This document shows, in pieces, positions 1 through 6,507 of a stretch of DNA of 8,195 nt (within the stretch, counting starts at the first letter, position 1; the number at the start of each line of letters is the position of its first letter). Origin of the DNA: Bacillota bacterium (lineage in GTDB: Bacteria > Bacillota > Clostridia > Christensenellales > CAG-138); assembly GCA_023453725.1 (NCBI GenBank), contig JAEXTB010000174.1, forward strand, positions 1-8,195, written 5' to 3'. Below the pieces are notes generated by a model. The model was not told the origin of the DNA, searched no databases, and was given only the letters and a program-made list of their open reading frames with translations. The position numbers were made by a program, and so were the translations under genes.

Positions 1-956
1 TCAACCAGCTCTCCCAGCAACTAAACTTCATGCTTGCCGCCCTTTCGGGCGCGGAACGCATATTCCAGGTGATGGAAGAACTGCCCGAAACGGATGAAGG
101 GACCGTTACGCTTGTGCATGTAACGACCGGGAGTGACGGCCAAATCCGAGAGTGCGGAAAGCGTACCGGGGAGTGGGCATGGCGCAGGAAAAACGAGAAT
201 GGAGAAGTGGAACTCACTCCGCTGCGTGGGGATGTCCGCTTCCATGACGTGGTGTTTGGCTATGGGCCCGGCAGTACGGCATTGAAAAAAATCAGCCTCT
301 ATGCAAAGCCCGGCCAGAAAATCGCATTTGTCGGCTCTACCGGCGCGGGAAAAACAACGGTGGCCAATCTCATTAACCGGTTCTATGATGTACAAGAAGG
401 CAGCATCACCTATGACGGCATCGACGTACGCGAAATCAAGAAGGACGATCTACGGCGCTCGCTTGGCGTTGTGCTGCAGGATACGCATCTCTTTACCGGC
501 ACAATTGCGGACAATATCCGCTACGGCAATCCGGACGCCACCATGGAAGAAGTGGTAGAGGCCGCAAGGCTCGCCAACGCGGATTTCTTTATAAAGAGGC
601 TACCTAATGGCTATGATACTATGCTTTCCGGCGATGGCGGCAACCTGAGCCAGGGGCAGCGGCAGCTCATCGCCATCGCCCGGGCCGCTGCCGCAAACGC
701 CCCGGTGCTCATTCTGGATGAGGCCACAAGCTCTGTGGATACCTACACCGAAAAGCTCATCGAAACGGGCATGGACCACCTGATGGAAAACCGCACGGTA
801 TTCGTGATTGCCCATCGGCTTTCCACCGTCCGCAACGCAAAGGCGATCATCGTGCTCGAAAATGGAGAAATTCTAGAGCGGGGTAATCATGAAGAGTTGG
901 TGGCGCAAAAGGGGCGCTACTATCAGCTTTATACTGGTCAGTTTGAATTATCTTAA
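1..956 (+). CDS. ABC exporter half-transporter, ATP-binding C-terminal part (5' truncated)
   Basis: This is the C-terminal part of an ABC half-transporter of the fused membrane-domain/ATPase (multidrug or lipid exporter) type. The frame is open from the left edge (codons from base 3), so the membrane domain lies mostly outside. Counting from the Met at base 30, the ATPase domain shows Walker A GSTGAGKT at about residues 102-109, the Q-loop Gln at 150, signature LSQGQ at 206-210, Walker B LILDE ending at Asp230-Glu231, and the H-loop His at 262 in IAHRLS. All ATPase residues are intact, so it should hydrolyse ATP. Residues about 21-66 form a charged linker rich in Thr, Gly and Glu between the two domains. 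From memory, such a linker is common in one half of clostridial heterodimeric exporters, so a partner half may lie upstream. The substrate cannot be told. It ends in TAA and is followed at once by hairpins. No link to xylose metabolism is evident. Confidence 0.93.
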   Translation, partial: NQLSQQLNFMLAALSGAERIFQVMEELPETDEGTVTLVHVTTGSDGQIRECGKRTGEWAWRRKNENGEVELTPLRGDVRFHDVVFGYGPGSTALKKISLYAKPGQKIAFVGSTGAGKTTVANLINRFYDVQEGSITYDGIDVREIKKDDLRRSLGVVLQDTHLFTGTIADNIRYGNPDATMEEVVEAARLANADFFIKRLPNGYDTMLSGDGGNLSQGQRQLIAIARAAAANAPVLILDEATSSVDTYTEKLIETGMDHLMENRTVFVIAHRLSTVRNAKAIIVLENGEILERGNHEELVAQKGRYYQLYTGQFELS

Positions 957-960
957 AATG

Positions 961-993
961 CCGCTGATAACGTCCTGCGTACGTTATCAGCGG
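961..993 (+). other. 13-bp perfect hairpin just after the ABC gene
   Basis: CCGCTGATAACGT (961-973) and its exact complement ACGTTATCAGCGG (981-993) enclose a 7-base loop, CCTGCGT. The hairpin begins 4 bases after the ABC stop codon. No T-run follows on this strand, so it may be an mRNA 3'-end stabiliser or the first half of a two-hairpin transcript end rather than a terminator by itself. Its loop is also complementary to bases 1000-1005. Confidence 0.6.
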
Positions 994-1007
994 GTCTTCC
1001 GCAGGTT

Positions 1008-1032
1008 AAAAGTGCGTGCAAAGCACTTTTTT
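1008..1032 (+). terminator. Rho-independent terminator of the ABC transporter transcript
   Basis: AAAAGTGC (1008-1015) pairs with GCACTTTT (1023-1030) around the loop GTGCAAA, and the T-run covers 1027-1032. The stem is A/T-rich at its base, so it is modest in strength, but it has the expected form of an intrinsic terminator. It lies about 50 bases after the ABC stop, and the following promoter at 1138 supports a transcript boundary here. Confidence 0.6.
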
Positions 1033-1035
1033 CCA

Positions 1036-1064
1036 CAAATCTGACGCGCATGTCGTCAGATTTG
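1036..1064. repeat. 11-bp perfect inverted repeat
   Basis: CAAATCTGACG (1036-1046) and CGTCAGATTTG (1054-1064) are exact complements around a 7-base loop, CGCATGT. No T-run follows. It is the third consecutive hairpin with a 7-base loop in this gap. A smaller one, GGGGAT/ATCCCC with loop TGCG, follows at 1075-1090. The rest of the 957-1219 gap holds no supportable gene. Confidence 0.5.
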
Positions 1065-1137
1065 ATAATAGCATGGGGATTGCGATCCCCCATCACCCCA
1101 GGGATTTCCCACACAATTAGCTGCCCATACAGGTCCC

Positions 1138-1166
1138 TTGACCGCGCGCCCTCTACGCGGTACGAT
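1138..1166 (+). promoter_or_regulatory. Sigma-70-type promoter of the araC-family gene
   Basis: A -35 box TTGACC (1138-1143) and a -10 box TACGAT (1161-1166) are separated by 17 bases, and the gene start follows about 54 bases later. An inverted repeat, ACCGCG (1141-1146) with CGCGGT (1156-1161), spans the spacer and touches both boxes, which is where a repressor or activator could act. CGGAG at 1207-1211, 8 bases before the ATG, serves as the ribosome binding site. Confidence 0.55.
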
Positions 1167-1219
1167 ACTGATAAGAATACACACCTTCCGATGATTCCAA
1201 TATAAACGGAGCTCTCGCG

Positions 1220-2179
1220 ATGAAAAGAGAATATGAAATCGTTCCCCATCCGCGGCTCAAACATATCTGCTGCTTTCTCGTCGATATCGACTACCGTACG
1301 CCGCACCTGCACCGGGAGCTGGAATTGAGCCTGATGCTAAGCGGCAACATGACGGTAACCGCACTGCGGGAAGAGACCCAAATGGAAACCGGCAGCATGT
1401 TTCTGCTCAACTCCAACCAGGTGCATGAATACAAATCCACAGGCGCTTACGCCCGCATGCTGTGCGTACAAATTTCGCCGCAGTTCTGCAAAGACTACTT
1501 TCCGTCCTTTCAGAACATGAGTTTTGACGCACTCTGCTTAAACAGTCACCTGAAAAGCCCGGAGTACGAGCGCTGCCGCGCGATGATTGTGGAGCTAACG
1601 TATCGGTATTACCTTGGGGCTTTCGGCTATGAGCTAGCCTGCCAGAGTCTTTTATGTTCCATCATGCATATTCTGGTCACTTCCCTACCCCACCATGTGG
1701 TATCGGATGACGAACTTCGCCGGTCCCGCGTACGCGTAGAGCGGCTCAACCGCATACTGGATTATATCGACGCAAACTATATGAACAAACTTCTTCTATC
1801 CGACATTGCAGAAATGGAGAGCCTCTCCCCCTACTATCTCTCGCATTTTTTCAAAGAGACGCTCAACCAGTCGTTTCAGGATTACCTTTCGCATATTCGG
1901 TTTACCCACGCAAAAAACCTCGTAGCCTATACCGATAAAAAGCTGATCGATATCTGCCTGGAGTGCGGATTTTCGGATTACCGGTATCTATACCGCGCGT
2001 TCTCCGACCAGCTTGGCTGCACACCCACCGAATACCGAAGCAGATTAAATACAGCCGAGGAAGCCAGGCGCTCAGGCGCAGAACATTCCATTGAGCGTTT
2101 TTTGAGTGAAGAAGAGACAGTAAGCGTGCTTTCCTCCCTCCGCAAAAGTACCAGGCACCCTTCTCCTTATATATTCTAA
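1220..2179 (+). CDS. AraC-family transcriptional regulator
   Basis: This is a 319-residue cytoplasmic DNA-binding regulator. The N-terminal half (about 20-100) looks like an AraC-type cupin sensor, with the His-x-His and Glu cluster TPHLHRELEL at about 28-37 and a second strand around GSMFLLNSNQVHEY. The C-terminal AraC/XylS DNA-binding domain covers about 175-275. Its first helix-turn-helix is near 193-213 (SDIAEMESLSPYYLSHFFKE) and the second near 241-262 (LIDICLECGFSDYRYLYRAF), followed by the usual GCTPTEYR end. About 45 further residues form a charged, low-hydrophobicity tail, longer than in most relatives. The start ATG has CGGAG 8 bases upstream and its own promoter. The gene sits 180 bp upstream of xylA on the same strand with no clear terminator between them. 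Binding of a pentose or xylo-oligosaccharide and activation of xylA are inferences from position only. Confidence 0.9.
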   Translation: MKREYEIVPHPRLKHICCFLVDIDYRTPHLHRELELSLMLSGNMTVTALREETQMETGSMFLLNSNQVHEYKSTGAYARMLCVQISPQFCKDYFPSFQNMSFDALCLNSHLKSPEYERCRAMIVELTYRYYLGAFGYELACQSLLCSIMHILVTSLPHHVVSDDELRRSRVRVERLNRILDYIDANYMNKLLLSDIAEMESLSPYYLSHFFKETLNQSFQDYLSHIRFTHAKNLVAYTDKKLIDICLECGFSDYRYLYRAFSDQLGCTPTEYRSRLNTAEEARRSGAEHSIERFLSEEETVSVLSSLRKSTRHPSPYIF

Positions 2180-2226
2180 CCAATCAGCCTTTTTTATCGC
2201 ATAATTGTAGTATGGAAACAGCAAAC

Positions 2227-2262
2227 TTGACATAAGCGGCGTTTCCCTGTTTGTGGTACATT
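2227..2262 (+). promoter_or_regulatory. Candidate, atypical xylA promoter
   Basis: A consensus TTGACA at 2227-2232 is followed by TACATT at 2257-2262, preceded by TGG (an extended -10). The spacer is 24 bases, too long for a normal sigma-70 promoter, and no good -10 lies 16-18 bases after TTGACA. An inverted repeat GGAAAC (2214-2219)/GTTTCC (2241-2246) brackets the TTGACA box. TACTG/CAGTA (2262-2266/2275-2279) is a second small dyad. This layout fits a weak promoter needing an activator such as the adjacent AraC protein. Which box is used cannot be settled by eye. Confidence 0.35.
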
Positions 2263-2359
2263 ACTGTTAACGGGCAGTATACACATCCGAATAAATGCCT
2301 CGCCGATGCGGACAAAAGTGGAAGCGAACCAAATCCGAATGATGCGAAGGAGGGGCAAT

Positions 2360-3670
2360 ATGAAACGCTATCAAGAAATTATGAAAGTACCTTTTTTAGG
2401 CGCAGGCAGCCGCGATCCATTCTCGTTCCGCCACTATGACGCAGACGCCGTCATTGCGGGGAAGCCGATGAAGGAGCACCTGAAATTTGCCGTGAGTTGG
2501 TGGCATACCATCAACGCGGGCGGTACCGACATGTTTGGCGGCAATACCATGGACAAATCCTTCGGTCAATCCGAAGAAATGGCAAAATGCAAGGCAAAGG
2601 CTGACTTTGCATTTGAACTGATGGACAAATTGGGCATCGACTATTACTGTTTCCATGACGCGGATGGCGCGCCTGAAGGCAGGACATTGGCCGAAAGTAC
2701 GGATAACCTGAATGAGATGGCAGAATACCTGCTCAACAAGCAGAAGCAGTACAGCAAAAAGCTGCTCTGGGGCACCGCCAACATGTTTTCGGAAAAGAAG
2801 TTTATGGCGGGCGCTGCCACAAGCTGCTCTGCGGATGTATTCGCGCTATCCGCAGGTAAAGTAAAAGCCGCGCTGGACGCTACCATCAAGCTAGGCGGCA
2901 CGGGCTATGTATTCTGGGGCGGCCGGGAAGGCTATGAAACACTGTTGAACACGGATGTCGGGCTGGAGCTTGATAACCTCGCCCGCCTTTTAACCATGGC
3001 GCGGGATTACGGCAGGGCAAACGGCTTTGCGGGGGATTTCTATATTGAGCCCAAGCCCAAAGAACCGACCAAGCATCAGTATGATTTTGATGTTGCAACC
3101 TGCGTCAATTTCTTAAGAAAATATAACCTGATGGATGACTTCCGCATGAACATTGAGGCCAACCATGCGACACTTGCAGGGCATACCTTCCAGCATGAGC
3201 TGCGTATGGCCCGTGTCAACGGCGTGTTCGGCTCCATCGATGCCAACCAGGGCGATTTACTGCTGGGTTGGGATACCGACCAGTTCCCCACCAATGTATA
3301 CGACACCACACTTTGTATGTATGAGGTGCTCAAAGCCGGAGGCTTTGTAAATGGCGGACTGAATTTTGACGCCAAGGCCCGCCGCGCCAGCAATACGTTT
3401 GAAGACATATTGCTTTCCTATATCGCGGGCATGGACGCATTTGCGCTGGGGCTTAAAAAGGCTGCCGCGCTCATTGAGGACGGCCGCATCGACACGTTTG
3501 TCGCCGACCGGTATGCTTCCTACAACGATGGCATTGGCCGCCGCATTGTGGAAGGAAAAGAATCACTTGCTTCACTGTTTGCATATATCAAAGACGCCGA
3601 TCAGTTTGATGTACCAAGTGGCAGGCAGGAATACCTGGAGACCGTATTAAACGACGTATTATTCGGTTAA
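2360..3670 (+). CDS. xylA: Xylose isomerase
   Basis: This 436-residue enzyme (EC 5.3.1.5) converts D-xylose to D-xylulose in the cytoplasm, the first intracellular step of the isomerase pathway. The length fits the long (class II) xylose isomerases. Visible family landmarks are FHDADGAPEG with the catalytic His99 and Asp102, WGGREGYE at 186-193, IEPKP with metal ligand Glu230 and Lys232, IEANHA with Glu266 and His269, SIDANQGD with Asp294, WDTDQF with Asp305 and Asp307, and NFDAK with Asp337. These match the Thermotoga-type numbering with an offset of two, so all metal-binding and catalytic residues are present. The start at 2360 is chosen because AAGGAGGGG ends 4 bases upstream and the family begins this way. 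An in-frame ATG at 2306 would add 18 unrelated residues. No xylB follows, so xylulokinase must be encoded elsewhere. It probably acts on xylose released by the GH43 enzyme in this window. Confidence 0.98.
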   Translation: MKRYQEIMKVPFLGAGSRDPFSFRHYDADAVIAGKPMKEHLKFAVSWWHTINAGGTDMFGGNTMDKSFGQSEEMAKCKAKADFAFELMDKLGIDYYCFHDADGAPEGRTLAESTDNLNEMAEYLLNKQKQYSKKLLWGTANMFSEKKFMAGAATSCSADVFALSAGKVKAALDATIKLGGTGYVFWGGREGYETLLNTDVGLELDNLARLLTMARDYGRANGFAGDFYIEPKPKEPTKHQYDFDVATCVNFLRKYNLMDDFRMNIEANHATLAGHTFQHELRMARVNGVFGSIDANQGDLLLGWDTDQFPTNVYDTTLCMYEVLKAGGFVNGGLNFDAKARRASNTFEDILLSYIAGMDAFALGLKKAAALIEDGRIDTFVADRYASYNDGIGRRIVEGKESLASLFAYIKDADQFDVPSGRQEYLETVLNDVLFG

Positions 3671-3685
3671 TTGAACACAGGTAAA

Positions 3686-3711
3686 GTAAGGCAGCCGCAA
3701 GGCTGCCTTAC
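3686..3711 (+). terminator. Terminator hairpin after xylA
   Basis: GTAAGGCAGCC (3686-3696) pairs exactly with GGCTGCCTTAC (3701-3711) around a GCAA loop, a stable GNRA tetraloop. The 11-bp stem starts 15 bases after the xylA stop. The tail CCTTTATC is only partly T-rich, so termination may be incomplete, but the stem is strong and a new promoter follows. Confidence 0.75.
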
Positions 3712-3760
3712 CCTTTATCAATCGCTCGCATTCTCTTGGCGGCAATTGGAAATCCGGTTC

Positions 3761-3790
3761 TTGCAGGGATATATAGGGGAATGTTATACT
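3761..3790 (+). promoter_or_regulatory. Extended -10 promoter of the CPBP protease gene
   Basis: TTGCAG (3761-3766), an 18-base spacer and TATACT (3785-3790) form a good sigma-70 promoter. TG at 3782-3783 adds an extended -10. The gene start follows 56 bases later. Directly upstream, 3751-3760 reads AATCCGGTTC, which matches the LacI-type palindrome AAACCGGTTT of this window at 8 of 10 positions. Confidence 0.6.
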
Positions 3791-3846
3791 CAATGGCATG
3801 CAGACTTAAAAATCTTAGAGCAACTCAGTAAATGCGGGGTATAACA

Positions 3847-4652
3847 ATGACAACGAAAACAAAGCGGGAATCTATTTTATTTTTAGTCTCCTCTTATGTG
3901 CTTACCGCGATTGCATGGGGAACATTGATTTTACTAACCAGCCGCCAAATGCCAATGCCGTCGCGTTTTCCCTGTATTTGCTCGGCGGATTAAGCCCCAC
4001 AATCATCGCGTTGTTGTTGCCTCTTAGAGCAGCAAAAGGCGAGCGGAAAGTATATTATAAGCGATATTTCAACTTCAAAATCTCTCTTAAATGGTATCTG
4101 GCACCCATTGCAGTTGCTTTGCTCATGACGTTTGTTGGTTTTGTCATCGTGCAGCTGTTTTTTAGGGACTCAGTTCAGTCCTTGACCATTCAGCCATGGT
4201 ATATGATTTTTCCGTTGTTTTTACAGATGATCGTCGGAGGCGGGCTTGAAGAATTGGGGTGGCGCGGCATTCTCGTCCACCATTTTCAAAACAAAAATCG
4301 AATTCTGGTGCCGCTTGTGATCGGCGTCATTTGGGCATGCTGGCATATACCGTTGTTCTTTATCCAGGGTGTGAGCCAATACCAAACAGCATTCCTTCCG
4401 TTTTTCGCGCAGGTCATTGGCCTGTCCTTTGTAGCGGCTGCCTTATATATACGGTCCCAAAGCGTAGTACCCTGCATCATTTTTCATGCTCTCATCAATG
4501 CGTTATCGGGCATGGGATCTTTTTATGGCAGCGATCCAACCGCAAACCTGATCGCGGATATCATAAAGTTTTTGGTAGCCATCGTATTCTTTCTTGCGTT
4601 CAGCACAAAAGCGGTGAAAAATAAGCCACTTAAACAGCAAGTGCAGCTTTAG
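3847..4652 (+). pseudogene. CPBP-family intramembrane protease, frameshifted near the N-terminus
   Basis: This is a multi-pass membrane protein of the CPBP (Rce1/Abi-like) glutamic intramembrane protease family. The main frame (3915-4652) holds the conserved motifs, counted from its first Met: EELGWRG (Glu112, Glu113, Arg117), WACWHIPLF (His144) and FHALIN (His191), set among about seven hydrophobic segments. That frame lacks a good start. The likely true start is the ATG at 3847, with GGGG at 3836-3839 and a promoter upstream. It reads a typical first membrane segment (SILFLVSSYVLTAIAWGTLI) in another frame and stops at 3991. Joining the two needs a -1 shift between about 3917 and 3950. The T4 run at 3929-3932 (one T missing) gives the smoothest join, and the A3 run at 3947-3949 is the alternative. 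The repaired protein would be about 268 residues, normal for the family. It may be a recent inactivation or a sequencing error. Its substrate is unknown. Relatives serve in peptide maturation, immunity or stress, with no known role in xylose use. Confidence 0.75.
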
Positions 4653-4686
4653 CGGGTGCTTATAATTCCCTAGTGTATTTCAAAAT

Positions 4687-4716
4687 GAAAGGCCGCTTGT
4701 AGCGGCCTTTCGTTTT
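4687..4716. terminator. Bidirectional terminator between convergent genes
   Basis: GAAAGGCCGCT (4687-4697) and AGCGGCCTTTC (4701-4711) form a perfect 11-bp GC-rich stem with a 3-base loop (TGT), followed by GTTTTAT on the + strand. On the - strand the stem is followed by ATTTTGAAA, so it can also stop transcripts from the DUF624 gene. It lies 35 bp after the CPBP stop and 27 bp beyond the DUF624 stop. Confidence 0.85.
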
Positions 4717-4730
4717 ATAGAATATTCTAT
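4717..4730. repeat. 14-bp perfect palindrome
   Basis: ATAGAATATTCTAT reads the same on both strands. It lies between the bidirectional terminator and the end of the DUF624 gene. It is A/T-only apart from one G/C pair per arm. It could be a protein-binding dyad or only part of the A/T-rich transcript end. Confidence 0.45.
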
Positions 4731-4738
4731 TGGTTTCC

Positions 4739-5407
4739 TTACATCACGCAATGCTTTTGAACAACCGGATTCAGGATGTACACCGCACTATACCACATGG
4801 TAACCGGGAGCAGCAGAAGCACCAGCAGCAGCGATGCCGGGAACAGTAATGTCACGCATGCGGCGCCAATAAGCCAGCAAACTAGGGCAAGCATATTCTG
4901 CCTGGTTGCCGCAACGCTCAAAATGAGAGAATCTTTTATGATTTGAGGCAGCGTAAGCTCGACAGAGCCGATCAGAATGATGGCATAAAAGCCCGATATA
5001 AAGAGTATCAGGAACAGCAGAAGCATCACGCCAAAGAATAGGAACGCCCAAGCGGCCTGCAACCCCTGCAGCAGATAAAAGTATGCCGCATAACCCGCCG
5101 CGCTCACCGCAAATGCATATACAACAGAATGCAACAGCGCTTTTTTCAAGCAAGCGCCAAAGGCTTTAAAGAAATCGGCCCACACATACGTAAGCTTTTC
5201 TTCAGAGTACCGGCGCAATACAACCGCCATGGCTACGGTTGCAGGGCCAATCGTCACAATCGGGATGCAAAAGAGCAAGTAAAGCGCATTCAACGCAATG
5301 AGCTTCCAAAACCGCATTGCATAGAGCAAGAAGAACTTTACAAATCTGCTTTTCTCGGGTTCATTGGGCAGCACGCCCTTGCCTTCTTTGAAAAAATCGA
5401 TCGGCAT
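4739..5407 (-). CDS. DUF624 / YesL-like membrane protein
   Basis: This 222-residue integral membrane protein belongs to the DUF624 (YesL-like) family. A short polar N-terminus precedes hydrophobic segments at about 27-52, 91-112, 119-147 and 172-202. The family signature TIGPATVAMAVVLRRY lies at about 52-67 and the WADFF motif at 76-80. In Bacillota these proteins are usually coded beside CUT1 sugar ABC transporters, AraC or LacI regulators and glycoside hydrolases. That is the case here, and a role in sugar uptake or transporter assembly is often supposed but not established. The start is supported by GGGAGGA ending 3 bases before the ATG. It begins 25 bp after the lacI-type gene and very probably shares its transcript. 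It ends before the bidirectional terminator. The last residues (NPVVQKHCVM) look like a normal cytoplasmic tail. Confidence 0.88.
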   Translation of the reverse strand: MPIDFFKEGKGVLPNEPEKSRFVKFFLLYAMRFWKLIALNALYLLFCIPIVTIGPATVAMAVVLRRYSEEKLTYVWADFFKAFGACLKKALLHSVVYAFAVSAAGYAAYFYLLQGLQAAWAFLFFGVMLLLFLILFISGFYAIILIGSVELTLPQIIKDSLILSVAATRQNMLALVCWLIGAACVTLLFPASLLLVLLLLPVTMWYSAVYILNPVVQKHCVM

Positions 5408-5432
5408 GCGTCCTCCCGTAAAGTGGTGCCGT

Positions 5433-6446
5433 TCATTCTACGCGCGCACAGGATTCCCGCGCGATGAGTTTGGTGGGCAATCGCAGCACCATGGGGTCTT
5501 TCACTTCCTCGCCTTCAATCAGTTGAACGAGCATATCCCCGGCGGTCTGCCCAATAAGACGTCTGTCCTGACGTATGGTTGTAATGCCGGGCGTTTCTGA
5601 AATTGGAAGATCGTCAAACCCGATAATGGATATATCCTTGGGAATGCGATACCCGCGTGAAAGCAGAACGGTTTGCATGGCACACGCCAGTTCATCATAC
5701 CCTGCAAATATGGCGGTGGGCATATCGTCCCAGCATTGCTCCATCAATTCCGTAGAGGCCTTTATGCCCGCGTCCTTGCGGAAGTATTCCGCCTCCACCA
5801 CATATTTGGGGTTATAAGGGATGTTCTTTTGCTGCAGGAAATGAACGTAGGCTTCATAGCGTTCGCGCCCAGCCAGCCTCTTTTTTGGCCCCGCAATATG
5901 GGCAATCTTCCTGTGGCCTAAGAAATAGAGGTATTCAAGCGCCTGCATTGTGCCCGTCCAGTTATCGGATATCACCGTATGCCGGTTGGGGTATATCTCC
6001 TCAACGGAAACGCAGGTATAGTCGCTGTCCAGCACGCACTGTATTTCATCCGTAAAGTGGGAGCCTGCAGCAATCAGCACGCCATCCACCCCGCGGTAGC
6101 GGCAGTGGTCCAAGTAAGAAACATCGTCCCGGCCAAGCCGTTTGTTGACAAACACCACATCATACCCATGGCTCTGCACTTGTGTAATCGCGCTCTGCAG
6201 AATTTCACTGAAATGCGGGTGTGCGATACCGCTGCCGATATCCTCGGAAAACAGAAGGCTGATGAGCCATGACTTTTTTGTAACCAAAGCGCGGGCGTTT
6301 GTATTGGGCATATAGTCCATATCCTTGGCCGCCTGCAGTACGACGTCCCTGGCCTTTTGGCTTACGCCTGCATAGTTGTTAAACACTTTGGAAACCGTTG
6401 CAGCGCTTAAACCAGTCTTTTCCGCAATGTCATATATCGTGATCAC
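5433..6446 (-). CDS. LacI-family transcriptional regulator
   Basis: This 337-residue protein is a LacI/GalR-type sugar-responsive regulator. The helix-turn-helix is at about 3-23 (TIYDIAEKTGLSAATVSKVF), followed by the family's NNYAGVSQKAR stretch and the hinge helix near 48-56 (PNTNARALV), which inserts into the minor groove at a central CG step. The periplasmic-binding-protein-like effector domain covers about 60-335. Its landmarks are GHRKIAHIAGP at 177-187, Arg194 in the AGRERYEAY stretch, and IGFDDLPISE at 275-284. The start is GTG, with AGGGG 7 bases upstream; this gives the usual family start (M-I-T-I-Y-D-I-A). The gene lies 61 bp after the GH43 gene and 25 bp before DUF624. Its promoter spacer contains the palindrome AAACCGGTTT, so autorepression is likely. 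The inducer is probably a xylo-oligosaccharide or xylose, inferred from context only. Confidence 0.95.
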   Translation of the reverse strand: MITIYDIAEKTGLSAATVSKVFNNYAGVSQKARDVVLQAAKDMDYMPNTNARALVTKKSWLISLLFSEDIGSGIAHPHFSEILQSAITQVQSHGYDVVFVNKRLGRDDVSYLDHCRYRGVDGVLIAAGSHFTDEIQCVLDSDYTCVSVEEIYPNRHTVISDNWTGTMQALEYLYFLGHRKIAHIAGPKKRLAGRERYEAYVHFLQQKNIPYNPKYVVEAEYFRKDAGIKASTELMEQCWDDMPTAIFAGYDELACAMQTVLLSRGYRIPKDISIIGFDDLPISETPGITTIRQDRRLIGQTAGDMLVQLIEGEEVKDPMVLRLPTKLIARESCARVE

Positions 6447-6478
6447 AGTTATGCCCCTATCGCGTCAATATCTGGTTT

Positions 6479-6507
6479 ATTGTACCGCAAAAAAACCGGT
6501 TTCGCAA
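6479..6507 (-). promoter_or_regulatory. Internal promoter of the LacI-type regulator gene
   Basis: On the - strand, TTGCGA (6507-6502), a 17-base spacer and TACAAT (6484-6479) make a good sigma-70 promoter. Its -35 box starts directly after the GH43 stop codon (6510-6508). The predicted start near 6472 leaves a leader of about 26 bases holding AGGGG at 6458-6454. The regulator and DUF624 can therefore be transcribed apart from the upstream sugar operon. Confidence 0.6.
6493..6502. promoter_or_regulatory. LacI-type operator candidate in the regulator's own promoter
   Basis: AAACCGGTTT is a perfect 10-bp palindrome with the central CG step typical of LacI/GalR operators. It lies inside the spacer and overlaps the -35 box by one base, an ideal place to block RNA polymerase. 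The same ten bases recur at 7542-7551 within the GH43 gene. Confidence 0.55.

Noticed and set aside
953..1312. 119-codon open frame on the - strand across the hairpin-rich gap
   Set aside because: It overlaps the start of the AraC-type gene and the hairpins, its composition is not protein-like, and it has no clear start signal.
2211..2232. CcpA-type cre site near the xylA promoter (TGGAAACAGCAAAC)
   Set aside because: The central CG and the second half-site of the cre consensus do not match.
2306..2359. In-frame upstream ATG that would extend XylA by 18 residues
   Set aside because: The extension (MRTKVEANQIRMMRRRGN) is unlike the family, overlaps the strong AAGGAGGGG site, and the ATG at 2360 gives the usual length.
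3929..3950. Programmed -1 ribosomal frameshift in the CPBP gene
   Set aside because: There is no X-XXY-YYZ heptamer in the correct phase and no obvious stimulatory hairpin, and CPBP genes are not known for it. A lost base explains it better.
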